The position numbers were made by a program, and so were the translations under genes. Shown here one piece after another: positions 26,287-36,385 of a stretch of DNA of 64,000 nt (the stretch's first letter is position 1; each line of letters begins with the position of its first letter). The stretch spans positions 28,856-92,855 of the forward strand of contig CANJLF010000011.1 of NCBI GenBank assembly GCA_947475295.1, written 5' to 3'. The DNA is from Fidelibacterota bacterium (lineage in GTDB: Bacteria > Pseudomonadota > Alphaproteobacteria > Rhodospirillales > Rhodospirillaceae). The notes under the pieces were generated by a model. It saw only the letters and a program-made list of their open reading frames with translations, had not been told where the DNA came from and searched no databases.

Positions 26287-27081
26287 CTAAATCAGCCCAC
26301 CCAGCGGGCTCGAGGGATCGGCGTAAAGCTTTTTCGGTATGCGGCCGGCAAGGTAGGCGAGGCGTCCGGCTTCTACCGCAAGCTTCATGGCGCGCGCCAT
26401 GCGGATGGGATCTTTCGCCGCGGCGATGGCGGTGTTCATCAGCAAGCCGTCGCAGCCCAATTCCATGGCGATGGCGGCGTCGGACGCCGTGCCCACGCCC
26501 GCATCCACCAGCACCGGCACCTTGGCGGCTTCGATGATCAGGCGGATATTCACCGGACTTTGGATGCCGAGGCCCGATCCGATCAGAGAGCCCAACGGCA
26601 TGATGGCGCAGCAACCCATGTCTTCGAGCTTCTTCGCCATGATCGGATCGTCGCTGCAATAAACCATCACGTCGAAGCCGTCTTTGATCAGGGCTTCGGT
26701 CGCGCTCAAGGTCTCGACCATGTTGGGATAAAGCGTCTTCTGATCGCCCAGCACTTCCAGCTTCACCAGGTTCCAGCCGCCGGCTTCGCGCGCGAGACGT
26801 AAGGTTCGCACGGCATCCTGCGCCGTGTAGCAACCGGCGGTATTGGGCAGATAGGTGTATTTTTTGGGATCGACGAAATCCATCAGCATGGGCTGCTTGG
26901 GGTCCGACACATTGACGCGCCGCACGGCGACCGTGACGATCTCGGCGCCAGAGGCTTCAATCGCCCGCGCCGTCTCGGTGAAATCCTTGTACTTGCCGGT
27001 GCCCACCAGCAGCCGCGAGCGGAAGCGCTTGCCCGCTACGGTGAAAAAATCCTCAGTACCGATCTGATCGCCGTCCATCAT
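26287..27081 (-). CDS. thiG: Thiazole synthase ThiG
   Basis: Builds the thiazole ring of thiamine from deoxyxylulose phosphate, dehydroglycine and ThiS thiocarboxylate. Of normal length (264 residues) with the family signatures [24 protein letters not shown], the Schiff-base Lys107 in [10 protein letters not shown], and the glycine-rich phosphate-binding segments [12 protein letters not shown] and [12 protein letters not shown]. It follows thiS on the same strand, 59 bp apart, with a long inverted repeat in between. No TPP riboswitch is visible upstream of thiS. thiC, thiE and thiO are not in the window. Confidence 0.95.
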   Translation of the reverse strand: MMDGDQIGTEDFFTVAGKRFRSRLLVGTGKYKDFTETARAIEASGAEIVTVAVRRVNVSDPKQPMLMDFVDPKKYTYLPNTAGCYTAQDAVRTLRLAREAGGWNLVKLEVLGDQKTLYPNMVETLSATEALIKDGFDVMVYCSDDPIMAKKLEDMGCCAIMPLGSLIGSGLGIQSPVNIRLIIEAAKVPVLVDAGVGTASDAAIAMELGCDGLLMNTAIAAAKDPIRMARAMKLAVEAGRLAYLAGRIPKKLYADPSSPLGGLI

Positions 27082-27091
27082 CTTTTCCTTT

Positions 27092-27141
27092 GCGCGTGAT
27101 CTTATCGGAAAACCGGCAGACCACTTTTCCGAATCACGCGC
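27092..27141. repeat. Long imperfect inverted repeat between thiS and thiG
   Basis: Outer arms GCGCGTGAT / ATCACGCGC and inner arms CGGAAAA / TTTTCCG around CCGGCAGACCAC. This resembles the intergenic palindrome abundant in Rhizobiales-type genomes (arms with GATCTTTTCCG and CGGAAAAGATC). It overlaps the last base of the thiS stop codon and could shape the thiS-thiG transcript. A weaker half copy lies near 17980-18011. Confidence 0.65.
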
Positions 27142-27341
27142 TAACCACCACCAATAAAATGCACAATTTCCAGCCGGTCGCCCTCGGCCAGCGCCGTCGC
27201 CGCAAAAACCGACTTCGGCACGATCTCCAGATTGCGTTCCACGGCGACTTTGCGGGCGTCGATACCGAGCTCGGCCAAGAGGCCGGTGACCGTCAACCCC
27301 GCGGCCACGGTCCGGGTTTCCCCGTTCAGGACAATCTGCAT
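27141..27341 (-). CDS. thiS: Sulfur carrier protein ThiS
   Basis: A 66-residue ubiquitin-fold sulfur carrier. It begins [12 protein letters not shown], has the conserved [13 protein letters not shown] segment, and ends EIVHFIGGG, whose C-terminal Gly-Gly is the site of adenylation and thiocarboxylation. It feeds sulfur to ThiG, encoded just downstream. The gene is divergent from aroQ, leaving 220 bp between the starts for promoters. Confidence 0.93.
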   Translation of the reverse strand: MQIVLNGETRTVAAGLTVTGLLAELGIDARKVAVERNLEIVPKSVFAATALAEGDRLEIVHFIGGG

Positions 27342-27561
27342 CGAAAACCGGTGCCTTCTTGGGTGATATTAAGCGAGAAAGTCGCCCGGCGTAAGTATGG
27401 GATGGCGGGCGGATTCTTGCAACAAGTCCTGGTAGTTAAAAGATTTTTTGCCTTTTTTCTCACCAGGGGGTGGTTGCCCTGGGCGAAGCGGTAGTATATC
27501 CAGGTCGTTAAGGGTTGCTGCTTTAAGAACGACCCCTTCTAAGTGGGCAGGAAGAACGCAC

Positions 27562-28029
27562 GTGAGCCGGGTAGTCCTTATTCTTAATGGGCCGAACCTC
27601 AATCTGTTGGGGCAGCGGGAGCCGGACATTTATGGACGCACGTCCTTGGACGATATCAAGGGTGCGGCCACCGCCCGGGCCAAAAGCCATGGCCTGGATG
27701 CCGACTTCCGCCAGAGCAACGACGAGGGCGAACTGGTGTCCTGGATCCAGGGTGCCCGCACCACTTCAACAAATCCTGGGGCGGCCGGCATCATCATCAA
27801 TGCGGCGGCCTACACCCACACCTCCGTCGCCATTCTCGATGCACTGCTCGCATGCGGCGTGCCGGTGATCGAGGTGCACCTTTCCAACATTTTCAAGCGC
27901 GAGGAGTTCCGCCACCACTCCTTCGTTTCGCGCGCGGCCACCGGGGTCATCTGCGGCTTCGGCGGGCAAGGTTATGAGCTGGCGGTGGATGCCATGGCGC
28001 AACTTATCAGCAAGGCAAAAACGGCGTGA
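27562..28029 (+). CDS. aroQ: Type II 3-dehydroquinate dehydratase
   Basis: Third step of the shikimate pathway. The 155 residues carry the type II signatures [20 protein letters not shown] (catalytic Tyr and Asn), [28 protein letters not shown] (catalytic His) and [14 protein letters not shown]. The frame is open upstream to 27448, but homology starts at the GTG at 27562. The accB GTG start overlaps its stop codon (GTGA), so aroQ heads the aroQ-accB-accC-aat operon. Confidence 0.95.
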   Translation: MSRVVLILNGPNLNLLGQREPDIYGRTSLDDIKGAATARAKSHGLDADFRQSNDEGELVSWIQGARTTSTNPGAAGIIINAAAYTHTSVAILDALLACGVPVIEVHLSNIFKREEFRHHSFVSRAATGVICGFGGQGYELAVDAMAQLISKAKTA

Positions 28030-28526
28030 CAAAATCTCAGGACAAAAAACCCGAAGCGGCAGCGCTTCAGAAAGCAAAGACGAACTCGCCGATTGACAGC
28101 GATCTCGTCCGCCAGCTGGCCGACGTGCTCAATGAAACCGGGCTTTCGGAAGTCGAGTACGAAAGCGGCGGCATCCGTATCCGTGTCGCCAAACACATGA
28201 CCAGCGCCGTGGTCGGCACGCCCCAGCCGGTTTACGCGCCCGCTGCCGCCGAGGCGCCTGTCGCCGCCAAGCCGGTGGATCCCGCGAGCCACCCCGGCAC
28301 CGTCAAGTCGCCCATGGTCGGCGTGTTCTATCTGCTGCCCGAACCGGGGGCGGCACCCTTCATCAAGGTCGGCGATCAGGTAGCCGAGGGTCAGACCGTC
28401 GCGCTGATCGAAGCCATGAAGACCTTCAATCCGGTCAAGGCGCCGCGCGGCGGTAAAGTCGTGAAGATTCTGCTCGAGAGCGGCTCGCCCGTCGAGTACG
28501 GCGAACCACTGGTCATCATTGAATAA
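28026..28526 (+). CDS. accB: Biotin carboxyl carrier protein of acetyl-CoA carboxylase
   Basis: Carries CO2 on biotin for the first step of fatty acid synthesis. The biotinyl domain holds EAMKTFN with the biotinylated Lys132, preceded by the usual Ala/Pro-rich linker ([16 protein letters not shown]). The N-terminal helical region ([21 protein letters not shown]) is typical. The GTG start overlaps the aroQ stop; accC starts 15 bp after the stop. Confidence 0.96.
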   Translation: MTKSQDKKPEAAALQKAKTNSPIDSDLVRQLADVLNETGLSEVEYESGGIRIRVAKHMTSAVVGTPQPVYAPAAAEAPVAAKPVDPASHPGTVKSPMVGVFYLLPEPGAAPFIKVGDQVAEGQTVALIEAMKTFNPVKAPRGGKVVKILLESGSPVEYGEPLVIIE

Positions 28527-28541
28527 CCCGAAGCACATCTG

Positions 28542-29897
<1,356 letters not shown>

Positions 29898-29922
29898 CCG
29901 ACCCCTCATCCGCGGTGGCATC

Positions 29923-30582
29923 ATGACCACCGAAATCACCCCGGACCTGGTTCTCAAAGCCTACGCTTACGGCGTTTTCCCCATGGCCAAGTCGCGCGAC
30001 GACAGCGACGTGTTCTGGGTGCAGCCGAAATTGCGCGGCGTGCTGCCGCTGGATGAATTCCATCTGCCGCGCTCGCTCCGTAAACGCCTGCGCCAGGGCA
30101 CCTTCACCGTCACCATCGATCAGGTTTTCGACGGAGTCATGGCCGGCTGCGCCGAGACCAGCGCTACGCGCGCCGACACCTGGATCAACGACCGCATCAT
30201 GCAGCTGTTCAGCGCCCTGCACCGGGCCGGCGTCGCCCACAGCATCGAGGTCTGGAAAGACGGCGCATTGGCCGGTGGGCTTTACGGGCTGGCCATGGGC
30301 GCGGCGTTTTTTGGCGAAAGCATGTTCAGCCGTGAAACCGACGCGTCAAAGGTCGCGCTCACGCACCTTGTGGGCATCCTCAAGCAGGGCGGCTTTACAC
30401 TGCTCGACACACAGTTCATCACCGACCATCTGGCGCGCTTCGGCACCATCGAGATCAGCCAGCAGGATTATCTGACGCAGTTAAGTGAGGCGCTGACGCA
30501 GAAAGCCCACTTCGAGGGGCCCTTGTCTCAGCGCGACTTGGAAGCCGTGCTGCTTTCACAGCGCAGCACCCAGATATCGTAA
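29923..30582 (+). CDS. aat: Leucyl/phenylalanyl-tRNA-protein transferase
   Basis: Adds Leu or Phe to proteins with N-terminal Arg or Lys, marking them for ClpAP (N-degron pathway). The family sequence is clear: AYAYGVFPMAKS, VFWVQPKLRGVLPLDEFHLPRSL, TWINDRIMQLF, GGLYGLAMGAAFFGESMFSR and LLDTQFITDHLARFG. The ATG at 29923 is preferred over the longer frame to 29764, which is an out-of-frame shadow of accC. The 3' end overlaps the convergent DUF2155 gene by 55 bp. Confidence 0.95.
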   Translation: MTTEITPDLVLKAYAYGVFPMAKSRDDSDVFWVQPKLRGVLPLDEFHLPRSLRKRLRQGTFTVTIDQVFDGVMAGCAETSATRADTWINDRIMQLFSALHRAGVAHSIEVWKDGALAGGLYGLAMGAAFFGESMFSRETDASKVALTHLVGILKQGGFTLLDTQFITDHLARFGTIEISQQDYLTQLSEALTQKAHFEGPLSQRDLEAVLLSQRSTQIS

Positions 30583-30920
30583 ACCGGGTGATCCAGCGCC
30601 GAGAGCGCCGGCGACGAGCCAAACATCCAGCCGCTGAAAACCTTCTGTTTTTCCTTGCCGGTCGCCAACTGGAAAATCTCCAGAAACGCCGCGTTTTCGG
30701 GGGCTTCCTCGGGCGGATGGGTGACGCAGGTGTGGGCGACGACTTCGAGCGTGCCGAAGACGATCGGCGCGCCGACCTTGCCGCTGACGGTACTGACCCG
30801 CGCGGCGACCTTATCCAGCCCGCCCAGGACGACCGTATCCATGGGGATATCGGTCGCAGCTGCGGTGCCGACAAAAGCGAGACTAAACGCCAGACCGAAA
30901 AAAAGCTTCTTCACGTTCAT
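30528..30920 (-). CDS. DUF2155 secreted protein
   Basis: A 130-residue periplasmic protein with a signal peptide (LFFGLAFSLAFVGTAAA). The DUF2155 core is visible in DKVAARVSTVSGKVG, FGTLEVVAHTCVTHPPEE and FSGWMFGSSPALSALDHPVYDIWVLRC. The family is nearly confined to alphaproteobacteria and almost always sits near NDUFA12 and aat, as here. Its last 18 codons overlap aat on the opposite strand. Function unknown; the mlaD-like neighbours suggest an envelope role. Confidence 0.88.
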   Translation of the reverse strand: MNVKKLFFGLAFSLAFVGTAAATDIPMDTVVLGGLDKVAARVSTVSGKVGAPIVFGTLEVVAHTCVTHPPEEAPENAAFLEIFQLATGKEKQKVFSGWMFGSSPALSALDHPVYDIWVLRCESSTASKSR

Positions 30921-31378
30921 TTCGCTTGATCGCCGGAATTGGTGGCAAGGAAAATGATCTGGCCCACCAGGTCTTCCAACGACTGGTAATCGCGGGTTTT
31001 GCCGATGACACCGCCGGCGGCGATGCGTTCGCTCGCGCGGCCCGGAACCAGGTTGACGTATTTGCCGCCCAAGAGGCCGTCGCTGACGATGGAGGCTTCG
31101 GTATCCGTCGGCAATGTCACATTGGGCTCGATCGACATGACGACCTGGGCCTGGAAGGTGTCGGGATTGAGGGTCTGGCCGGTGACGGTGCCGACGTCGA
31201 TGCCGCTGATGCGCACATCGCTGCCGCGCTCAAGCCCGCCAACCTTCAAGAAAGTGGCTTTGACTTCATAGCCGGTGACCTGCTTCAGATCGGCGATGGA
31301 ATAAGCGAAGAGCAGGAACATGGCGGCCACCACCAGCACGACGGCGCCGAGCACGGTTTCGATGGGATTGCGTTTCAT
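30917..31378 (-). CDS. mlaD: MCE-domain protein, MlaD (downstream copy)
   Basis: Lipid-binding component of the Mla retrograde phospholipid transport system. One N-terminal helix (VLGAVVLVVAAMFLLFAYSI) and a single MCE domain (KATFLKVGGLERGSDVRISGIDVGTV... DGLLGGKYVNLVPG). 153 residues, the usual MlaD size. It overlaps the DUF2155 start downstream and the second MCE gene upstream (ATGA-type), so the three genes are translationally coupled. MlaE, MlaF and MlaC are not in the window. Confidence 0.92.
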   Translation of the reverse strand: MKRNPIETVLGAVVLVVAAMFLLFAYSIADLKQVTGYEVKATFLKVGGLERGSDVRISGIDVGTVTGQTLNPDTFQAQVVMSIEPNVTLPTDTEASIVSDGLLGGKYVNLVPGRASERIAAGGVIGKTRDYQSLEDLVGQIIFLATNSGDQAK

Positions 31379-31920
31379 GGGTTCTGCTCTGTTGTGGCTT
31401 TCGCCGGTGTTTTGCGGGCGTCTTTGGCGCGCTGCACGATCAAGGCGACGAGATCCTCGATGATCACGGCGTCCTGCGTGTAGGACATATGCGCGCCGGA
31501 CTTCAGCATGTCTTCGGTACCGCCGGGCCTAAGCTCGATGTACTTGCTGCCGAAGATGCCGTCGGTCTCGATGACCGCAGCGGTATCGTCAGGCAAAGCC
31601 ACGGCTTGCGTCAGGCTGAAGGTCAGAACGGCGTGCTGCTCCGCATCGAGAGCCGAGGCCGTGACCGTGCCGACATTGAGGCCGGCGATCCTGACAGGGC
31701 TGCCCACATGCACGCCATCGGAGCGATTGAAAGTGGCCGTCAGCGTCAGTACGCCCGGCTCGGCCGCGCGCTGACCGCGGTTGGCCAGCGCCGTGAACAC
31801 GAGCACCACCACCAGAAAAGTCGCCGTCAGCACGCCAACCAAATATTCGCGGCGCTCGATTTTCGACAAGGTTCTGGTTTCTCGAAGAAGGTTAGCCTGA
31901 GAACTCAGGGGGACACTCAC
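31375..31920 (-). CDS. MCE-domain protein, second MlaD-like copy
   Basis: A 181-residue paralogue of the adjacent MlaD: a longer cytoplasmic start (LSSQANLLRETRTLSKIERREY), one helix (LVGVLTATFLVVVLVFTAL) and an MCE domain with TLTATFNRSDGVHVGSPVRIAGLNVGTV and DGIFGSKYIELRPGG, aligning segment by segment with its neighbour. It precedes that gene with a 4-bp overlap, giving a tandem pair from a duplication. A hetero-oligomeric MCE ring is a possibility; that is inference. Confidence 0.88.
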   Translation of the reverse strand: MSVPLSSQANLLRETRTLSKIERREYLVGVLTATFLVVVLVFTALANRGQRAAEPGVLTLTATFNRSDGVHVGSPVRIAGLNVGTVTASALDAEQHAVLTFSLTQAVALPDDTAAVIETDGIFGSKYIELRPGGTEDMLKSGAHMSYTQDAVIIEDLVALIVQRAKDARKTPAKATTEQNP

Positions 31921-31929
31921 GGGCGAAAC

Positions 31930-32277
31930 TTAAGCCTCCGGCGTCCAGGCCTGATAGTCATCGGCGGCTTTGGCGCGCTGGCCGCCGCGTTGATCGGCGC
32001 CGGGCGGCAGATAAGCCTGAGCCGTGCCAGTGAGATTGGGCTGGTGCGGCTTCAACCACGGACGCGCGGGTCCTTCGAGCGGCGCATCGGTGGTGTGATG
32101 CAGCCAGGCATGCCATTCGGGCGGCACTTTCGAAGCTTCCGGCTCGCCCTTGTAAACCACCCAGCGCTCGTGGCGCGTACCGCGCATGCGCTTGGAGGTG
32201 TAATAGACGTTGCCGTAAGCGTCCTCGCCCACCAGCTCGCCGTGGAGTTTGGTATGCAGCCAGGTGCCGAAATTCAT
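31930..32277 (-). CDS. NADH:ubiquinone oxidoreductase accessory subunit NDUFA12
   Basis: A 115-residue homologue of the mitochondrial complex I subunit NDUFA12 (17.2 kDa, B17.2), found in alphaproteobacteria. Signature: LVGEDAYGNVYYTSKRMRG followed by HERWVVYKGEPEASKVPPEWHAWLHH, with a Pro-rich end (KPHQPNLTGTAQAYLPPG). It heads the minus-strand NDUFA12-MCE-MCE-DUF2155 unit. This gene is one of the best taxonomic markers in the window. Confidence 0.95.
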   Translation of the reverse strand: MNFGTWLHTKLHGELVGEDAYGNVYYTSKRMRGTRHERWVVYKGEPEASKVPPEWHAWLHHTTDAPLEGPARPWLKPHQPNLTGTAQAYLPPGADQRGGQRAKAADDYQAWTPEA

Positions 32278-32403
32278 TGCCGATCAACTCCGTTCAAGTA
32301 CCCGTTCTCACAGGCTTATTGGGCGGCACTATGGCGAGATTCCCGAAGGGGGTCTAGCAGCCGGTTTTGCGCCACTCGCGCGGAGCGTGCATCTACATCC
32401 TGT

Positions 32404-32419
32404 GGATGACTTGTCATCC
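32404..32419. promoter_or_regulatory. Perfect inverted repeat, operator-like
   Basis: GGATGAC, two-base TT centre, GTCATCC. The flanking CATCC upstream repeats half of it. Its position between the divergent NDUFA12 and nrdJ genes suggests a dimeric-repressor site; the regulator is unknown. Confidence 0.4.
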
Positions 32420-32482
32420 TACCACAATACATATTGCCCCTAGGTCCCCCCTTCCGTAATCTAGTGGCTCTGTCGTCGCCAC

Positions 32483-32498
32483 ACCCTATATGTGGTGC
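32483..32498 (+). promoter_or_regulatory. Probable NrdR box
   Basis: ACCCTATATGTGGTGC matches about 12 of 16 positions of the NrdR consensus acaCwAtATaTwGtgt. A second, weaker match is at 32424-32439 with centres 59 bp apart, which is not the usual tandem spacing, so only the downstream box is proposed. Confidence 0.45.
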
Positions 32499-32509
32499 GC
32501 GGAGCGAGG

Positions 32510-32602
32510 GCCGAGGGGAAAAAGCTTGGAAAACCAAGCCGTTAGCTGAGACCCGCCGACGCGCGGGCCGGGGCGGCTGTTTTATCGAGTCTCGCCCTCG
32601 GC
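32510..32602 (+). promoter_or_regulatory. Predicted multi-hairpin RNA leader of nrdJ
   Basis: A closing helix of 8 bp (GCCGAGGG at 32510-32517 with CCCTCGGC at 32595-32602) encloses a perfect hairpin GCTTGG-AAAA-CCAAGC (32524-32539) and a second one CCCGC...GCGGG (32552-32567). This three-way layout ends 50 bp before the ATG. It does not show the conserved core of a B12 riboswitch that I would expect for a cobalamin enzyme. Confidence 0.45.
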
Positions 32603-32652
32603 GCCCCACATTTGGTGTCGCTTTTGGTCAGGTTGAGACGGGGTTCCGGGGC

Positions 32653-35600
32653 ATGCGCGTTTCGCGGCGTTTTACCACCGAAGGCAAGTCGCCCTACGAC
32701 GGCATCGAATTCCGCGCGCTGGCCAGCGAAATCCGCAATCCCGACGGCTCGGTGGTCTTCCGCCAGGACGCCGTCATGGTGCCGGCGGCCTGGTCGCAGG
32801 TGGCCTCGGACATCCTGGCGCAGAAGTATTTCCGCCGCGCCGGCGTGCCGGCCAAGCTCGTGCCCCTCGCCGAAAACGACGTGCCGGATTTTCTGTGGCG
32901 CAAGACCGCCGCCACGGCGGAACTCCGCGAACTGCCCGAGAGCGAACGCAGCGCCGGCGAGACCGATGCGCGCCAGGTCTTCGACCGCCTCGCCGGCACC
33001 TGGACCTATTGGGGCTGGAAGGCCGGTTTCTTCGACAGCGACAACGACGCGCGGGCCTACTTTGACGAAATGCGGTTCATGCTCGCCAGCCAGATGGGCG
33101 CGCCCAACTCGCCGCAGTGGTTCAATACCGGCCTGCACTGGGCTTACGGCATCGACGGCCCCTCGCAAGGCCACTTCTATGTGGATTACCGCAGCGGCCA
33201 GCTGACGGCAGCCAGCAGCGCCTACGAACGCCCCCAACCCCACGCCTGTTTCATACAGGGCATCGCCGACGATCTGGTGAACGAAGGCGGCATCATGGAT
33301 TTGTGGGTGCGCGAAGCCCGCCTGTTCAAATATGGCTCGGGCACAGGCACCAACTTCTCGTCTCTGCGCGGCGAAGGCGAGAAACTCTCGGGCGGCGGCG
33401 AGTCCTCGGGCCTCATGAGCTGGCTGAAAATCGGCGATCGCGCCGCCGGGGCCGTAAAGTCCGGCGGCACCACGCGCCGCGCCGCCAAAATGGTGATCCT
33501 CAACGTCGATCACCCCGACATCGAGACCTTCATCGACTGGAAAGTGCGCGAGGACCAAAAGGTCGCAGCCCTCGTGACCGGCTCGCGCCTGACCAAAAAG
33601 CACCTCGCCGCCATCATGCGCGCGGTGAAGAGCTGGGACGGCGCCGATACGGGCACCGCGGCGGACGGCCGCTTCGATCCCAAGGTCAACAAGCAGCTGC
33701 GCAAAGAAATCAAAGCCGCCCGCGCCGCCATGCTGCCCGACAACGTCATCCAGCGGGCGCTGCAGTTCGCGCGCCAAGGCTACACCTCGGTCGATTTCCC
33801 CGAGTTCGACACCGACTGGGATTCCGAAGCCTACGGCACCGTCGCCGGCCAGAATTCCAACAACAGCGTGCGCGTCACCGACGCCTTCCTCGACGCCGTC
33901 GAGAAAGACGGCGACTGGGATTTGACCAACCGTGTCGGCGGCAAGGTCATCAAAACCTTGAAGGCCCGCGCCCTGTGGCAGCGCATCGGCGAAGCCGCTT
34001 GGCAGTGCGCCGATCCGGGCTTGCAGTTCGACACCACCATCAACGATTGGCACACCTGCCCGCAGTCGGGGCGCATCAATGCCTCGAACCCGTGTTCGGA
34101 ATACATGTTCCTGGACAACACCGCCTGCAATCTCGCGTCCCTGAACCTGCTCGCCTTCCGCGAGGCTGACGGCGCCTTCGACGTCGCCGGCTTCGAACAC
34201 GCGGTGCGGCTGTGGACCATGGCCTTGGAAATCTCCGTGCTCATGGCGCAGTTCCCATCGAAAGAGATCGCTGAGCTGTCGCACAAATTCCGCACGCTGG
34301 GTCTCGGCTTCGCCAACTTGGGCGGACTGCTCATGACCAACGGCCTTGCTTACGACAGCGACGAAGGCCGCGCCATGGCCGGCGCCGTCAGCGCATTGAT
34401 GACCGGCACGGCCTACGCCACCTCCGCCGAAATGGCCGAAGAACACGGCGCGTTCCCGGGGTTCCTGCCCAACCGCATCGACATGCTGCGCGTCATGCGC
34501 AACCATCGCCGCGCTGCCTACGGCCATCACGATGGCTATGAAGGCCTGCACACCGGGCCGGTGGCGCTGAACGCCGCCGATTGCCCCGACCCCAGCCTGG
34601 TGTCAGCCGCCAAACACGCCTGGGACCGCGCGCTGGAACTGGGCACCAATCACGGCTTCCGGAACGCGCAAGTCACCGTGATCGCGCCCACCGGCACTAT
34701 CGGCCTGGTCATGGACTGCGACACCACCGGCATCGAGCCCGATTTCGCCCTGGTGAAGTTCAAGAAGCTGGCCGGCGGCGGCTACTTCAAGATCATCAAC
34801 CGCACCGTGCCGCTGGCGTTAAAGACGCTGGGCTACGGTCCGCGCGAGATCGAAGACATCATCGAATATGCTCTGGGCCGCGCCACGCTAAAGAGTGCGC
34901 CCGCCATCAACGCCATATCACTCGCCGACCGTGGCTTTGACAAAAAGGCGCTGGAGGCCATCGAAGGCGCGCTGACCGACGCCTTCGATATCAAGTTTGT
35001 GTTCAACCGATATAACCTCGGCGACGAGTTCTGCATCAACAAGCTGGGCTTCGACAGCGAGCAGCTGAACGACGTGGGCTTCAACATGCTGGAAGCGCTC
35101 GGCTACAGCAAAGCCGACATCGATGCCGCCAACGTCTACGTCTGCGGCGCCATGACACTGGAAGGTGCGCCGCACCTGAAAGCGGAACATCTGCCCGTGT
35201 TCGATTGCGCGAACCCTTGCGGTCGCAGCGGCACGCGCTTTTTGTCGGTTGAGGCCCACATCGGCATGATGGCCGCTGCGCAACCTTTTATCTCCGGCGC
35301 CATCTCCAAGACCATCAACATGCCCAATGCCGCCACCGTTGCCGACTGCGCGGCGGCTTACATGAAGTCGTGGAAGCTGGGCCTGAAAGCCAATGCTCTC
35401 TACCGCGACGGCTCCAAACTGTCGCAGCCTTTGGCATCGAGTTTGATCGAAGACGACTTTGATGATGACGAAGATGCGCTGGCCGCCGTGGTCCAGGCGC
35501 CGCCGGCCTCGCGCGCCGAGATCGTCGCCGAACGCATCATCGAGCGCTTGGTGCAGCGCGAACGCCAGCGCTTGCCCGACCGCCGCAAGGGTTACACTCA

Positions 35601-36375
35601 AAAAGCGCTGGTTGGTGGACATAAGGTCTATGTGCGCACCGGCGAATACGAAGACGGCCGCCTAGGCGAAATTTTCGTCGATATGCACAAAGAAGGCGCG
35701 GCCTTCCGCAGCCTCATGAACAATTTCGCCATCGCCATTTCCATCGGCCTGCAATACGGCGTGCCGCTGGAGGAATACGTCGACGCCTTCACCTTCACGC
35801 GCTTCGATCCCGCCGGCCCCGTTGAGGGCAATTCGTCGATCAAAATGGCGACCTCGATCCTGGACTATATCTTCCGCGAACTGGCGGTGAGCTATTTGGG
35901 CCGCCACGATCTTGCCCACGCCGAGGCCCACGACGTGCTGCCCGACGCCATGGGCGACGGCGAGCAGGCCGAGAAGCTGCTGCAGATCGCCAGCAAGACC
36001 GTCTCTCCGGGATTCATCCGCTCGTCTAATCTGTATTTCCTCAAGAACCACGGACGCGCCAAAGGCGAGACCGGCGGCAACACCGACTCAGTCGCCGCGC
36101 AAAGCACACCGGGCGCATCGCCCGGCGGCACCGTAGCCATGTCGTCAGGGTCGTTAGCCATGGATCAAAACGTGGCCCGCGGCGCTTTTGCGACCGAGGA
36201 AGTCAAAGTCACGCGCGTCACCGAAGTCACCGAATCTCGGCGCAGCGCCGTCCATGTGGCGCGCATGAAAGGCTATGAGGGCGATGCCTGCGGCGAATGC
36301 GGCAACTTCACGCTCTTGCGCAACGGCACCTGCATGAAGTGCGACACGTGCGGTTCCACCAGCGGATGTTCGTGA
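32653..36375 (+). CDS. nrdJ: Vitamin B12-dependent (class II) ribonucleotide reductase
   Basis: Makes deoxyribonucleotides using adenosylcobalamin. 1240 residues. The N-terminal region reads [17 protein letters not shown], substrate and active-site motifs include [21 protein letters not shown], and the C-terminal Cys-rich tail [21 protein letters not shown] ... [11 protein letters not shown] is the redox/zinc tail of the NrdJ type in alphaproteobacteria. The ATG at 32653 is taken as start because the homologous N-terminus begins there. The nucleotidyltransferase-like gene follows 10 bp later, so it is probably co-transcribed. Likely NrdR-controlled. Confidence 0.96.
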   Translation: MRVSRRFTTEGKSPYDGIEFRALASEIRNPDGSVVFRQDAVMVPAAWSQVASDILAQKYFRRAGVPAKLVPLAENDVPDFLWRKTAATAELRELPESERSAGETDARQVFDRLAGTWTYWGWKAGFFDSDNDARAYFDEMRFMLASQMGAPNSPQWFNTGLHWAYGIDGPSQGHFYVDYRSGQLTAASSAYERPQPHACFIQGIADDLVNEGGIMDLWVREARLFKYGSGTGTNFSSLRGEGEKLSGGGESSGLMSWLKIGDRAAGAVKSGGTTRRAAKMVILNVDHPDIETFIDWKVREDQKVAALVTGSRLTKKHLAAIMRAVKSWDGADTGTAADGRFDPKVNKQLRKEIKAARAAMLPDNVIQRALQFARQGYTSVDFPEFDTDWDSEAYGTVAGQNSNNSVRVTDAFLDAVEKDGDWDLTNRVGGKVIKTLKARALWQRIGEAAWQCADPGLQFDTTINDWHTCPQSGRINASNPCSEYMFLDNTACNLASLNLLAFREADGAFDVAGFEHAVRLWTMALEISVLMAQFPSKEIAELSHKFRTLGLGFANLGGLLMTNGLAYDSDEGRAMAGAVSALMTGTAYATSAEMAEEHGAFPGFLPNRIDMLRVMRNHRRAAYGHHDGYEGLHTGPVALNAADCPDPSLVSAAKHAWDRALELGTNHGFRNAQVTVIAPTGTIGLVMDCDTTGIEPDFALVKFKKLAGGGYFKIINRTVPLALKTLGYGPREIEDIIEYALGRATLKSAPAINAISLADRGFDKKALEAIEGALTDAFDIKFVFNRYNLGDEFCINKLGFDSEQLNDVGFNMLEALGYSKADIDAANVYVCGAMTLEGAPHLKAEHLPVFDCANPCGRSGTRFLSVEAHIGMMAAAQPFISGAISKTINMPNAATVADCAAAYMKSWKLGLKANALYRDGSKLSQPLASSLIEDDFDDDEDALAAVVQAPPASRAEIVAERIIERLVQRERQRLPDRRKGYTQKALVGGHKVYVRTGEYEDGRLGEIFVDMHKEGAAFRSLMNNFAIAISIGLQYGVPLEEYVDAFTFTRFDPAGPVEGNSSIKMATSILDYIFRELAVSYLGRHDLAHAEAHDVLPDAMGDGEQAEKLLQIASKTVSPGFIRSSNLYFLKNHGRAKGETGGNTDSVAAQSTPGASPGGTVAMSSGSLAMDQNVARGAFATEEVKVTRVTEVTESRRSAVHVARMKGYEGDACGECGNFTLLRNGTCMKCDTCGSTSGCS

Positions 36376-36385
36376 GGGAAGCGCC

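Larger units (their letters stand above)
32278..32652 (+). promoter_or_regulatory. nrdJ upstream region and structured leader
   Basis: A 375-bp gap without a gene. Contents in order: a perfect inverted repeat GGATGAC-TT-GTCATCC at 32404-32419 (operator-like), a weak NrdR-like box near 32424-32439, a better one at 32483-32498, then a predicted folded RNA at 32510-32602 just before the nrdJ ATG. The frame open from 32434 is too unlike the family N-terminus to be part of the enzyme. Confidence 0.55.

Noticed and set aside
27342..27447. TPP riboswitch ahead of thiS-thiG
   Set aside because: No CTGAGA thi-box or matching second element found on the minus strand.
27464..27484. Terminator at CCAGGG...CCCTGG near aroQ
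   Set aside because: The T-run is on the 5' side of the stem on the plus strand and becomes an A-run after it on the minus strand, so it does not fit a terminator.
27369..27629. 86-residue minus-strand frame just upstream of thiS
   Set aside because: Its only start codon lies inside aroQ and it has no domain; the C-terminal half looks protein-like, but without a usable start or homology I do not call it.
32510..32602. B12 riboswitch ahead of nrdJ
   Set aside because: No B12-box-like core or the usual long peripheral arms; only a small multi-hairpin structure is visible.
32542..34551. 669-residue open frame on the minus strand
   Set aside because: Antisense to nrdJ, no recognisable domain, same shadow composition.
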